Positions 1 through 8,410 of a DNA stretch of 29,409 nt are shown here, piece after piece (position 1 is the stretch's first letter; every line of letters starts with the position of its first letter). The notes under the pieces are model-generated. The model ran no database searches and had not been told where the DNA came from. It saw nothing but the letters and a program-made list of their open reading frames with translations. The stretch is from Frankiales bacterium (GTDB lineage: Bacteria > Actinomycetota > Actinomycetes > Mycobacteriales > SCTD01): NCBI GenBank assembly GCA_025464795.1, contig JAODNB010000069.1:1-29409 (forward strand), written 5' to 3'. A program made the position numbers and the translations under genes.

Positions 1-864
1 GACCGTCTCGCCGTGCCGCGCGAACCACTCGTTCATCGCGCCGGCGACGACCGCGAGCACGACGTCGTTGAGGGTCACGCCGTGCGCCGTCTTGACCTTC
101 TTGAAGTCCTCGATCGGGAGGACTGCCGTCGCGAAGGACCGCCGCGCGGTGATGTGCCCGTTGAAGGAGGTGCGCGGGGTGTCCAGGATCGGTCGGGGGA
201 CCGCGACCGTCGACTCCTTCTTGTGCGCGGCGACCTGACGCAGGCTCCGTGCCGTCTTGAGCAGGAGTGCCGGGAGCCAGGCCAGCTGCCGGAACCAGTC
301 GAGGACGGCGGCCCGGAGCAGCTCACCCCGGCTCGGCGTCGGCTCGCCGTGCCAGGGCTCGGTCGGCACGGGCGCAACGGCGTCGGGGACCAGGTCCATG
401 ATGTTGGCCAGGAGCGCGTTGGCAGCGTTCCCGTCGGCGATCGCGTGGTGCATCTTGGTGACGACGGCGATCCGGCCGTCGGCCATCCCCTCGCACACGT
501 GGATCTCCCAGAGCGGCCGCGACCGGTCGAGCTGCGTCCCGGCGATCCGGCCGATCAGCTCCTCGAGCTGTCGCATGCCGCCGGGTGCCGCGACACGGTC
601 CTGCTGCACGTGCAGGTCCTGGTCGAAGTCGCGGTCCTCCACCCAGACCGGGTGGTGGATCTGGAACGGCACCTTCATCAGCCGTCGCCGGAAGGGCGGC
701 AGCAGGTGCAGCCTTGCCCCCAGCTCCTCCTGGAACTTCTCGAACGAGTAGCCCCCGGGCACGGACGAGACGTCGACCAGGGCGATCTTCAGGGTGTGCA
801 TGTGGAGCGTGGGCGTCTCCATGTACAGGAAGCTCGCGTCCGCACCGGGCAACCGCTCGACCAC
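1..864 (-). CDS. WS/DGAT-family wax ester synthase / diacylglycerol O-acyltransferase, C-terminus cut by window edge
   Basis: The first 288 codons of a WS/DGAT acyltransferase, which joins acyl-CoA to diacylglycerol or a long-chain alcohol at the membrane/lipid-droplet surface. The N-terminus carries the family opening DASFLYMETP (residues 9-18). The catalytic HHxxxDG motif is intact as HHAIADG (139-145). The family motif LNDVVLAVVAGA lies near the truncated end. The family is usually about 450-480 aa, so roughly 170 residues lie outside the window. The GTG at 864 is chosen because GGAGG sits five bases upstream and no better start is in frame. It is divergent from the acyl-CoA synthetase gene across about 90 bp. 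TAG versus wax-ester preference cannot be read from the sequence. Confidence 0.9.
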   Translation of the reverse strand, partial: MVERLPGADASFLYMETPTLHMHTLKIALVDVSSVPGGYSFEKFQEELGARLHLLPPFRRRLMKVPFQIHHPVWVEDRDFDQDLHVQQDRVAAPGGMRQLEELIGRIAGTQLDRSRPLWEIHVCEGMADGRIAVVTKMHHAIADGNAANALLANIMDLVPDAVAPVPTEPWHGEPTPSRGELLRAAVLDWFRQLAWLPALLLKTARSLRQVAAHKKESTVAVPRPILDTPRTSFNGHITARRSFATAVLPIEDFKKVKTAHGVTLNDVVLAVVAGAMNEWFARHGETV

Positions 865-955
865 CGTGCCTCCGGCTCGTCAGGGGCTCCGGCAAGGTGC
901 CGCCCGTGATCTCGAACGTAACGTCTGCGTGCTCGTGTTGTGTGAGAGTGCTGTC

Positions 956-2530
956 GTGACCTTCAACCTGGCTGACCTCTACGAGGCCGTCGCCGACGCC
1001 GACCCCGACCGCGAGGTGCTCGTCGTCGGCGACCGGCGACTCACCTACCGCCAGCTCGACGAGCGCTCCAACCGGCTTGCGCACGTGCTGTCCGAGGCCG
1101 GCGTGGGAGCCGGCGACGCCGTCGGCCTGCAGCTGGCCAACGGGTCGGAGTACCTCGAGGGGATGCTCGCGGCGTTCAAGCTCTCCGCGATCCCGGTGAA
1201 CATCAACTACCGGTACGTCGAACGCGAGCTTCGCTACCTGTACGAGGACTCGGGCATCGTCGCTCTGCTCGTGCACCGAGCGTTCGCGACCAAGGCCGCT
1301 GCCTCGATGGACACCCCGCTGAAGGTCGTCCTCGACGTGGCCGATGGCACAGGCGGTCCGGCCGTCCCCGGGTCGGTGGACTACGACGGCGCGCTCGCGT
1401 CAGCGTCGAGCGACCGGCCGCCGGCGGCAGGTCGCTCCGATGACGACCTGTACCTGATCTACACCGGCGGGACGACCGGTATGCCGAAGGGCGTCGTCTG
1501 GCGCCATGAGGACATCTTCAAGGCAGCGATGGGCGGCGGGGACCTCACTCAGAGCGGCGACTTCGCGACGAGCGCCTCCGATCTGGCGAAGCGACTGCCT
1601 GAGAACGGCATCACGGCCCTCGGTGCCCCGCCGCTGATGCACGCCGCGGCGCACTGGCTCGCGTTCAACATGCTCTACACGGGCGGCAAGGTCGTCCTCA
1701 TGCCGCTCGGTCGCTTCGACCCAGCTGAGGTCTGGCAGACGATCTCGGACGAGAAGGTGTTCAACATCGTGCTGGTCGGTGACGCCATGACCAAGCCGAT
1801 GCTCGACCACCTCGAGGCGAACGCGGCCGACATCGTGCCGGACAGCCTGTGGGTCATCGCGTCCAGCGGTGCGCCGCTGTCGCAGTTCACCAAGGACCGC
1901 TTGCTCGCCCTGCTGCCGGGACGCATGCTGCTGGACTCGCTGGGCTCCAGCGAGACCGGGGCGCTCGGGGCGAAGGAGGGCGGGACGTTCAAGCTCAACG
2001 CCTTCACCACCGTGATGTCGCCGGAGAACACCGTCGTCGTCCCCGGCTCCGGGGTCGTCGGCAAGATCGCACGCCGTGGACACGTGCCCCTGCGCTACCA
2101 CAACGACCCCGAGAAGTCGGCTGCCACGTTCGTCGAGGTGGACGGCGTGCGATGGGCCCTGACTGGCGATGACGCGACGCTGGAGGAGGACGGCAGCGTG
2201 ACCCTGCTGGGCCGCGGGTCGCTGTGCATCAACACGGGCGGCGAGAAGGTCTACCCCGAGGAGGTCGAGGAGCCGTTGAAGGCGCATCCCGCCGTCGAGG
2301 ACGCGCTCGTGGTCGGGGTGCCCGACGAGCGATGGGGCGAGCGGGTTGTCGCCGTCGTGCACGCGCTCGGCCCGGTGACCCTGGCTGAGCTGCAGGAGCA
2401 CGTACGTGAGAGCGTCGCGGGCTACAAGGTCCCGAAGGACCTCGTCCTCGTCGACAAGGTCGTCCGCTCACCGGCGGGCAAGGCGGACTACCGGTGGGCC
2501 AAAGAGACCGCCGTCAAGGCACTGGGCTAG
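956..2530 (+). CDS. Acyl-CoA synthetase, FadD19-like (ANL superfamily)
   Basis: A 524-aa ATP-dependent acyl-CoA ligase that adenylates a carboxylic acid and transfers it to CoA. The P-loop YTGGTTGMPKG lies at 170-180 and is followed by WRHEDIF, a phrase recalled from mycobacterial FadD19, the cholesterol side-chain CoA ligase. Other family marks are GSSETGA, LTGDD, the hinge LLGRGS, GGEKVYPEEVE and the catalytic lysine in SPAGKADYRWAKE (K509). The GTG at 956 (MTFNLADLYEAV) matches the usual N-terminus; the same frame is open further upstream, but that part does not resemble the family. It is first in a plus-strand operon, with WS/DGAT starting 12 bp after its stop. It could supply acyl-CoA to the two acyltransferases. 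The sterol-type substrate is inference only. Confidence 0.93.
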   Translation: MTFNLADLYEAVADADPDREVLVVGDRRLTYRQLDERSNRLAHVLSEAGVGAGDAVGLQLANGSEYLEGMLAAFKLSAIPVNINYRYVERELRYLYEDSGIVALLVHRAFATKAAASMDTPLKVVLDVADGTGGPAVPGSVDYDGALASASSDRPPAAGRSDDDLYLIYTGGTTGMPKGVVWRHEDIFKAAMGGGDLTQSGDFATSASDLAKRLPENGITALGAPPLMHAAAHWLAFNMLYTGGKVVLMPLGRFDPAEVWQTISDEKVFNIVLVGDAMTKPMLDHLEANAADIVPDSLWVIASSGAPLSQFTKDRLLALLPGRMLLDSLGSSETGALGAKEGGTFKLNAFTTVMSPENTVVVPGSGVVGKIARRGHVPLRYHNDPEKSAATFVEVDGVRWALTGDDATLEEDGSVTLLGRGSLCINTGGEKVYPEEVEEPLKAHPAVEDALVVGVPDERWGERVVAVVHALGPVTLAELQEHVRESVAGYKVPKDLVLVDKVVRSPAGKADYRWAKETAVKALG

Positions 2531-2542
2531 AGGGAGCACGCC

Positions 2543-3949
2543 ATGGAACAGCTCAGCGCGATGGATGCGTCCTTCCTCTACATCGAGTCACCGACCGTGC
2601 AGCAGCACGTCCTCGGCGTGATGCTCCTCGACGCCAAGGGCGCGAAGGACGGCTTCAGCCGGGAGCGGTTCCGGCAGATGATGGAAGACCGCATCCACCT
2701 GATGCCGTCCTTCGAGCGCACCATCGTCGAGGTCCCCCTCCACCTGGACCACCCGTACTGGGTCCACGACCACGAGGTCGACCTGGACGAGCACCTGCAC
2801 TATGCGACCCTGGCCAAGCCCGGTGACCTCAAAGCGCTCGGGAGGTTCGTCGGGGACATCGGTTCCAAGGTGCTGCCGCGGGACCGGCCGCTCTGGGAGC
2901 TGTGGCTCGTCGACGGCCTCGACACCGGTCAGGTGGCGATGGTCGCCAAGATGCACCACTCGACCATCTACGGCTCGGCAGGCGCGGACATGATGGCGCA
3001 CCTGCTCGACCTCAGCCCGGACATCCGCGTCGTCGACCCGGCGCCGGCTATCCCCATCGAGCCGCACCCCTCCAGCGCCGGTCTGATCGGCCGGGCCGCC
3101 GTCAACGGGGTCCGTCGACCTGCCGGTGTCGTGAAGGGCGTCCTCGGCTCGGGCAAGCGGGTGGCGTCCATGGGGTCGATGGTCGTGCGCTCGGTCGGCT
3201 CCAAGGCCCCGATGACGCTGCCCTTCAGCGCGCCGCGCACCCTCATCAACGGGCGCCTGACTGCCGCCCGGGAGTGCGCCTTCACGAAGGTCGACTTCGC
3301 GGACATCAAGCTGATCAAAGACACCTTCGGGACCAAGGTGAACGACGTCGTCCTCGCTGCGGTGACCTCCTCGTTGCGGGACTACCTCGTCACGCGAGAT
3401 GCCTTGCCCAGCAAGCCCCTGGTGGCCAGTGTTCCGATGAACGTCGGGTCCGGTGCCATTGCCGGGACCGACAAGATCACGGCCATCATGGTGCCGCTGC
3501 CGGTGCAGACCGTGGACCCCGTCGACCAGCTCCTGGAGTGCGCGAGGCTCAGCATCGAGAGCAAGGGGATGACCGAAGCGATCGGCCTCGAGACCATCGG
3601 TGGGATGGCCGAGCTCGTCCCGCCGCTGGTGATGATGGGCGGGTCGAAGCTCTACGACGGGTTCGGGCTCTCACGGCTGCACCCGCCGCTGCAGTCGCTG
3701 GTGGTGTCGAACATGCCGGGGCCCCCGATCCCGCTCTACCTCGCCGGTGCGCAGGTCAACGCGGTGTTCCCGTTCGGCCCACTGCTCCCGGGGTCGGGGT
3801 TGAACATCACGGTGCTCTCCAACATGGGCAACCTGGACGTCGGGCTGATCGGTTGTCCCGATCTCGTCCCGGACCTCTGGGACATCGCCGACGGCTTCCC
3901 GGCCGCCATCGCCGAGCTGAAGAAGCAAGCCCTCGCCAAGGCGACGTGA
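2543..3949 (+). CDS. WS/DGAT-family O-acyltransferase with altered catalytic motif (HHSTIYG)
   Basis: A 468-aa full-length WS/DGAT acyltransferase. It has the N-terminal MDASFLYIESP (7-17), PLWELWLVDGL, the later VNDVVLAAV motif and the C-terminal SNMPGPPIPLYLAG and NITVLSNMGNLDVGLIG blocks. The HHxxxDG site reads HHSTIYG (138-144), so the conserved Asp is Tyr143 although both histidines remain. A GGGAGC element precedes the ATG. It follows the acyl-CoA synthetase by 12 bp and shares GTGA with the downstream ATPase gene, which points to a single transcript. It could be a TAG/wax synthase with lower or changed activity, or a partner of the intact paralogue at the left edge. Confidence 0.93.
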   Translation: MEQLSAMDASFLYIESPTVQQHVLGVMLLDAKGAKDGFSRERFRQMMEDRIHLMPSFERTIVEVPLHLDHPYWVHDHEVDLDEHLHYATLAKPGDLKALGRFVGDIGSKVLPRDRPLWELWLVDGLDTGQVAMVAKMHHSTIYGSAGADMMAHLLDLSPDIRVVDPAPAIPIEPHPSSAGLIGRAAVNGVRRPAGVVKGVLGSGKRVASMGSMVVRSVGSKAPMTLPFSAPRTLINGRLTAARECAFTKVDFADIKLIKDTFGTKVNDVVLAAVTSSLRDYLVTRDALPSKPLVASVPMNVGSGAIAGTDKITAIMVPLPVQTVDPVDQLLECARLSIESKGMTEAIGLETIGGMAELVPPLVMMGGSKLYDGFGLSRLHPPLQSLVVSNMPGPPIPLYLAGAQVNAVFPFGPLLPGSGLNITVLSNMGNLDVGLIGCPDLVPDLWDIADGFPAAIAELKKQALAKAT

Positions 3950-4458
3950 TCCGCGCCCGCGGGCTCGTGCTCGGACCGCTGAACGGGCTCCACCTCGACC
4001 TGGCTCCCGGTCTCACCGTTCTCGCCGGCGAGCACGCGACGGGTGCCTCGACGCTCCTGCGTGCGCTTGCCGGCGTCGAGACGCCCACCCAGGGAAGTGT
4101 CGAGGGCGGACCGTGCTTCCTGCTCGACACGCCGCCCGGCACCGAGTGGGCCGACCACGACGTCGTCGTCGATGCCCTGCAGGCCCCGCACCTGGTGGGA
4201 CGCGAGATGTGGACGCTGTCGGGTGGGGAGCGGCAGCGGGTCCGGCTCGCGACCGCCCTCGCCTCAGACGCGCCGGTCCTGCTGTTGGACGAGCCGTTCG
4301 GCTACCTCGACGAAGCGAGCGTGCGCATGCTCGTCGACGTCCTTCGAGGCGACGGACGTGCCGTGCTGGCCGTCTGCAAGTCCGATCCGCGGGTGGCGCT
4401 GGCGTCCGACCGGCTGGTCAGCATCGTCAACGGGCTGCTGGTCGAAGGAACTGGGTAG
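3946..4458 (+). CDS. Small ABC-type ATPase-like protein with degenerate Walker A and no H-loop histidine
   Basis: A 170-aa ABC nucleotide-binding-domain-like protein, shorter than the usual 200-250 aa. The signature LSGGERQRVRLA (91-102), Walker B VLLLDEP (111-117) and a D-loop-like GYLDEAS are clear. The Walker A position reads GEHATGAST (28-36), with Ala34 in place of the nucleotide-binding lysine. No typical Q-loop is visible, and the expected switch histidine region reads AVCKSD (142-147). The start is the GTG at 3946, which overlaps the WS/DGAT stop as GTGA. No permease lies nearby. It may bind nucleotide without normal turnover, or act as a scaffold for the acyltransferase next to it. 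Family assignment is firm; function is unknown. Confidence 0.85.
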   Translation: MIRARGLVLGPLNGLHLDLAPGLTVLAGEHATGASTLLRALAGVETPTQGSVEGGPCFLLDTPPGTEWADHDVVVDALQAPHLVGREMWTLSGGERQRVRLATALASDAPVLLLDEPFGYLDEASVRMLVDVLRGDGRAVLAVCKSDPRVALASDRLVSIVNGLLVEGTG

Positions 4459-4467
4459 CGTCGAGAC

Positions 4468-4614
4468 GTGGATGCTCGGCTGCTCGCTCCGACCGGCTTG
4501 CTGAAGCCCGTGCCGGGAGACGTCACGTGCCTCGACGGACCGGACGAGCCGCGTCGCAACCGACGCGGCTGGTCGTCCCGGCCGGAGATCGACCGCATCC
4601 CGGTGTCGCAGTGA
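4468..4614 (+). CDS. Possible 48-aa protein between the ATPase-like and FAD oxidoreductase genes
   Basis: A short open frame from the GTG at 4468 encodes 48 residues, beginning MDARLLAPTGLLKPVPGD and ending RPEIDRIPVSQ. It is rich in Pro and Arg and has one Cys. It starts 9 bp after the upstream stop, and its TGA overlaps the next gene's GTG as GTGA, the same junction type as elsewhere in this operon. By hand count, codon third positions are about 83% G/C against about 54% at second positions, which is a coding-like profile here. The Shine-Dalgarno is only a weak GGAAC/GGG stretch. No family is recognised, and it could still be a chance frame in a spacer. Confidence 0.45.
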   Translation: MDARLLAPTGLLKPVPGDVTCLDGPDEPRRNRRGWSSRPEIDRIPVSQ

Positions 4615-6008
4615 CCGAGGCCTTCGTCGTCGGTTCGGGACCGAACGGCCTGTCGGCCGCGGTCGTGCTGGCGCGCGCCGGCGTCAAGGTCACGGTGCTC
4701 GAGGCGGCAGACACGATCGGCGGTGGCACGCGGACCGAGGAGCTCACCGTGCCGGGCGTGCTGCACGACGTCTGCTCCGCTGTCCACCCGATGGGCGTCG
4801 GGTCGCCCTTCCTGCGAGGGCTGAAGGGGATCGAGTGGCTGTGGCCCGAGGTCGACCTCGCGCACCCGCTCGAGGGGCAGCAGCCCGGCGTGCTGCTGCG
4901 GTCCCTCGACGACACTGTCGCCGGGCTCGGGAGGGACGGAGCCGCATGGAGGCGGTTGTTCGGCCCGATCGCGAACAGCTTCGAGGCGCTGAACGAGGAC
5001 ATCCTGCGGCCCTCCCTCAACATCCCTCATCACCCTGTTGCCCTGGCACGCTTCGGGTTGCGTGCCTTCGCTCCCGCCACGGCCGTCGCCCGGAGGTGGA
5101 AGGGCGACCAGGCCCGCGCGCTGTTCGCTGGCGTCGCTGCGCACTCCTTCCGCCCGCTGACCTCCCCTGGGAGCGCGGCCATCGGGATGGCGCTGACGAC
5201 CGCCGGTCATGCGTTCGGGTGGCCGGTCGCGAAGGGCGGTTCCCGGTCCATCACCGACGCGATGGCCGCAGAGCTCCTGGAGCTGGGGGGGACCATCGAG
5301 ACGGGGGTGACCGTCACGAGCCTGCGGGACCTGGACGGCATCGTCATGCTCGACCTCGCACCGGCGAACGCTGCCAACGTCATCGGGGAGCGCCTGCCGG
5401 TCCGAGTGCGGAGGGCCTACCGCGCCTACCGGCACGGACCCGGGGCGTTCAAGGTCGACCTCGCCGTCGAGGGCGGGATCCCCTGGCGGGACGAGGCTTG
5501 TCGCAAGGCGGGCACCGTGCACCTCGGAGGCACGATCGAGCAGGTCGCCGCGTCCGAGCGGGACATCAACGCAGGTCGCATGCCGAAGAGCCCTTTCGTC
5601 CTCGTCGCCCAGCAGTACCTCGCGGACCCGAGCCGCTCCCGGGGCGACGTCCACCCGGTGTGGTCCTACGCCCACGTCCCCGCAGGGTGGACCGGGAACG
5701 CGACGGAGGTGGTGCTCGACCAGATCGAGCGGTTCGCACCGGGCACCCGCGAGCGGATCGTGGGCCGCTCGACCCGGTCCACCAGCGAGCTGCAGGCGTA
5801 CAACGCGAACTACCTCGGTGGCGACGTTGTCACCGGACGCAACGACCTGCGGCAGGTCGTGAGCCGCCCGCGCTTCACCGCACGTCCTTACAGCACAGGC
5901 GTTCCCGGCGTGTTCCTCTGCTCCGCGGCGACGCCGCCCGGCGGGGGAGTTCACGGCATGTGCGGTGTCAACGCAGCCGCCGCGGCCCTCAGAGATCTAC
6001 GCGACTGA
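4611..6008 (+). CDS. NAD(P)/FAD-dependent oxidoreductase, phytoene dehydrogenase/carotenoid oxidoreductase-like
   Basis: A 465-aa flavoprotein. The N-terminal dinucleotide fold reads VGSGPNGLSAAVVLARAG and continues into an acidic strand end (VLEAADTIGGGTRTEEL), typical of the phytoene-desaturase-like family. The C-terminal FAD motif is GVFLCSAATPPGGGVHGMCG. The GTG at 4611 is chosen because it puts the glycine-rich loop near residue 7 and overlaps the preceding small frame as GTGA. The substrate cannot be read: the family includes desaturases and oxidases of isoprenoids and uncharacterised lipid oxidoreductases. Last gene of the lipid operon; it converges with the EAL-GGDEF gene, the two 3' ends overlapping by 12 bp. 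No carotenoid biosynthesis genes are in view. Confidence 0.9.
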   Translation: MTEAFVVGSGPNGLSAAVVLARAGVKVTVLEAADTIGGGTRTEELTVPGVLHDVCSAVHPMGVGSPFLRGLKGIEWLWPEVDLAHPLEGQQPGVLLRSLDDTVAGLGRDGAAWRRLFGPIANSFEALNEDILRPSLNIPHHPVALARFGLRAFAPATAVARRWKGDQARALFAGVAAHSFRPLTSPGSAAIGMALTTAGHAFGWPVAKGGSRSITDAMAAELLELGGTIETGVTVTSLRDLDGIVMLDLAPANAANVIGERLPVRVRRAYRAYRHGPGAFKVDLAVEGGIPWRDEACRKAGTVHLGGTIEQVAASERDINAGRMPKSPFVLVAQQYLADPSRSRGDVHPVWSYAHVPAGWTGNATEVVLDQIERFAPGTRERIVGRSTRSTSELQAYNANYLGGDVVTGRNDLRQVVSRPRFTARPYSTGVPGVFLCSAATPPGGGVHGMCGVNAAAAALRDLRD

Positions 6009-8183
6009 GGAGATCACGCTGAGCCCGCCGGCGGCCTTGCAGCGGTAGAGCGCTCGGTCAGCGGCCGCCAGGGTCTGAGAGCTCGGGTGCTCTGACGAGA
6101 GCTCGGCGACACCACCTGACAGACCGGCTCCGAGCGGCGTGAGCACCGCGAGGGCAGCCGCGGTCAGTGACCGCAGCAGGACGTGCGCGCGAGCCTCGTC
6201 GGCGTCCCCGACGACGACGGCGAACTCGTCACCGCCCACCCGGAAGACCTGGTCGGTCGGGCCGAGGCTGCGCCCCAGCGCCGCCGCGAGGGAGCGCAGA
6301 GCCGCGTCACCGGCGCCGTGGCCGAAGCGGTCGTTGATCTGCTTGAAGCGATCGACGTCGAACAGCGCGAGCCAGGCCGCGCCGGCTACCTCGCCCGACA
6401 GCCGTCCTGCGTCGTGCCTGGCCAGGAGCTGCTCGAACCCCATGCGGTTCGCGACCCCGGTGAGCGGGTCGCTGTAGGCCAGTCGCTGCATCCGGGCGAG
6501 CTGAGCCCGCGCGGACAGGGTCGTCCCGAGGTGCAGGCCCAGGAGCTCGATCGCCTCGACCGCCTGGCCGGGGATCAGGGCGGTCGTGTTGCTGGTGAGC
6601 ACCAGGATGCCGAGGTGATCGCCGTTCGCCCGTACCGGGACGACGAGCACGGCGCGGACGCCATGGTCGCGCAGCGACTCCATGGGACCGAAGGCCACGT
6701 CGAGGGCCCCGCCGCCGGTGTGGACGGAGGACAGCTCCTTGACCTGCTCGGCGAGCGCGCAGCGCTGCTCCGCGGAGAGGTCCGTCAGGACCGAGCAGTG
6801 CGCGCCCGCGGCCGCGGACACGGACGACCCGAGCACGAGCGCAGCCGTGTCAAGACCGGAGATGACGAGAGCGCTCTCGACGGTCTGGGCAGCGAGGGCG
6901 TCGAGGGACTGCTCGTTGGACGTCTGCCTGCCGAACCTGCTCAGCTCCTGCAGCGCGGTCAGCTGGTCCAGGCCGGTGCCGATGGCCTCGAGGCGCTCGC
7001 CGAGCTGGGACGCGCAGCTGCGAAGCGCAGCCGCGTCTGCCTCGCTGATCACCGTGAGGGAGTCCGCGTTGAGCACTCCGATGACCGCGCCGTTGACCTG
7101 GATCGGCAACGCCATCTCCGCTCGGATGCCGGGGACGGCCGCCCGGTAGTCAGGATGGCTCGAGGTGTCCTGCGTGAGCACTTCGCGCCGAAGGGCGAAG
7201 GCCTGACCGGTGATGCCAGCGCCCACGGGCAGCCCGTCCAGGACCTGCCACTGGCCGCGGCGGGCGAGGCAGCGAAGGCGGCCGGCGCGCAGCCCGTACA
7301 CGCTCGGCAGCAGTCGGCGGTGCTCGAACAGGTAGCGGCAGACCGCGTCGGCCGCGGCGACGGGCGTGGTCGCTGCCTGCAGGGAGGCAGACATCCGGAC
7401 GAACGGCTTGGACGGGCCCGTCAGGACGGGGACGGCGGCCGGGCCGCGCGCGGTGTCCGCGGGCTGGGGCCACCCGGCACCGGGGCGGGCGATCAGGTAG
7501 CCCTGTACGAGGTCGACCCCGAGATCAGCGAGCACGTCCAGCTCGGCAGACAGCTCGACGCCCTCCGCGATGCAGCTCGCGCCGACCTGAGCAGCGAACG
7601 CCGCCAGTGCCGCCACGATGGCGCGCTGCTCGCGCTCGACGTGCAGCCCGGCGATGAGGCTCCGGTCGATCTTCAAGAACGCGGGTGCCAGGCGGACGAC
7701 GTGAGCCATGGTCGCGTATCCGGCACCCACATCATCGATGGCGAGCAGCGTCCCCGTCTTCTGCCACTCCTGCAGGCGTGCCCGCAGCGGCGCGTAGTCC
7801 TCGACCGGCTCGTGCTCGGTCAGCTCCACCACGTGCGGGGGAAGGTCGGGCAGCAGCTCCGCGAAGCGGTCGTCGAGCAGGAGCGCGGGGCTGGCGTTCA
7901 GGAACAGGAGGGCTCCGTCGGGCGCAGGCCCGTCCGCCACAGCGGCACGCAAGCAGGCGAGCTCGAGCTCGAGCCGACACCCCCGGTCCTCGGCCAGGGC
8001 CAGCGCCTCGAGCGGGCCGAGGCCCTCGATCGAGGTGCGGGCCAGGCTCTCCCAACCCACCACGCTCCCGTCCCGGACCCGCACGATGGGCTGCCGAGCG
8101 GCAGTGATCCCGCCGGGCGTCAGGAGCCTGGTCAGGTGCTGAGCACCTCCCTGCTCAGGGACCAGGAACGGGGCGAGGCTCAC
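5997..8183 (-). CDS. Cyclic-di-GMP enzyme with EAL-GAF-GAF-GGDEF order
   Basis: A 728-aa soluble protein with an N-terminal EAL phosphodiesterase domain (about 26-235), two GAF-like sensory domains (about 260-410 and 430-555) and a C-terminal GGDEF domain (about 575-725). The EAL signature is ESL (E45), and the other catalytic positions are present: N96 in LFLNASP, the Glu pair in ELTEHE, D150-D151 in IDDVGAG, K171 in LKIDRSL, AEGVE and Q227. The cyclase motif RVGGDEF is intact, but the I-site position reads GPTD, so Arg is missing. No membrane segments are seen. The GTG at 8183 has AGGG upstream; a GTG at 8243 would add 20 residues. Divergent from the GGDEF gene at 8411. The net synthesis/degradation balance cannot be predicted. 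Confidence 0.9.
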   Translation of the reverse strand: MSLAPFLVPEQGGAQHLTRLLTPGGITAARQPIVRVRDGSVVGWESLARTSIEGLGPLEALALAEDRGCRLELELACLRAAVADGPAPDGALLFLNASPALLLDDRFAELLPDLPPHVVELTEHEPVEDYAPLRARLQEWQKTGTLLAIDDVGAGYATMAHVVRLAPAFLKIDRSLIAGLHVEREQRAIVAALAAFAAQVGASCIAEGVELSAELDVLADLGVDLVQGYLIARPGAGWPQPADTARGPAAVPVLTGPSKPFVRMSASLQAATTPVAAADAVCRYLFEHRRLLPSVYGLRAGRLRCLARRGQWQVLDGLPVGAGITGQAFALRREVLTQDTSSHPDYRAAVPGIRAEMALPIQVNGAVIGVLNADSLTVISEADAAALRSCASQLGERLEAIGTGLDQLTALQELSRFGRQTSNEQSLDALAAQTVESALVISGLDTAALVLGSSVSAAAGAHCSVLTDLSAEQRCALAEQVKELSSVHTGGGALDVAFGPMESLRDHGVRAVLVVPVRANGDHLGILVLTSNTTALIPGQAVEAIELLGLHLGTTLSARAQLARMQRLAYSDPLTGVANRMGFEQLLARHDAGRLSGEVAGAAWLALFDVDRFKQINDRFGHGAGDAALRSLAAALGRSLGPTDQVFRVGGDEFAVVVGDADEARAHVLLRSLTAAALAVLTPLGAGLSGGVAELSSEHPSSQTLAAADRALYRCKAAGGLSVISSVA

Positions 8184-8410
8184 ACAACCCTGTCGGCAGG
8201 TCGGGTGGCGCACTGTGTTGCCGTGCGGTGAACAAGTGCGCACAGCCCCGAGATGTCATGATCTGCTGGGTTTTGGCGCTGATCTTTCGGCGCTTCACGC
8301 GTTCCTCAGGAGGAAACCAGCCGGAAACGACGAACACTCATGGTGAACGGGGCGGTCCTGACGTCGCCGCCTGCCCGATGCTCCCTGCCTGGAAGTCACG
8401 AGACCCCTCG
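8184..8410. promoter_or_regulatory. Divergent intergenic region between two c-di-GMP genes
   Basis: A 227-bp spacer that must hold promoters for both the EAL-GAF-GGDEF gene (leftward) and the GGDEF gene (rightward). It contains a strong AGGAGG at 8308-8313 with no start codon at a usable distance. It also has a direct repeat GGCGCT about 16 bp apart near 8276-8294, and a 24-codon frame from ATG 8340 whose TGA overlaps the ATG at 8411. I see no clear -35/-10 pair and no match to the c-di-GMP (GEMM) riboswitch core. Confidence 0.4.

Noticed and set aside
4302..5954. 550-codon minus-strand open frame opposite the FAD oxidoreductase
   Set aside because: It is an antisense shadow produced by high G/C. 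The plus strand has clear FAD-binding motifs in the right order, while this frame has no recognisable domain.
6183..8231. 682-codon plus-strand open frame opposite the EAL-GAF-GAF-GGDEF gene
   Set aside because: The minus strand encodes complete EAL, GAF and GGDEF motifs; the plus frame is low-complexity Arg/Gly/Gln-rich shadow sequence.
8250..8410. Cyclic-di-GMP (GEMM) riboswitch upstream of the GGDEF gene
   Set aside because: A few purine-rich bits such as GGAAAC are present, but the conserved GEMM core and its paired stems are not found.
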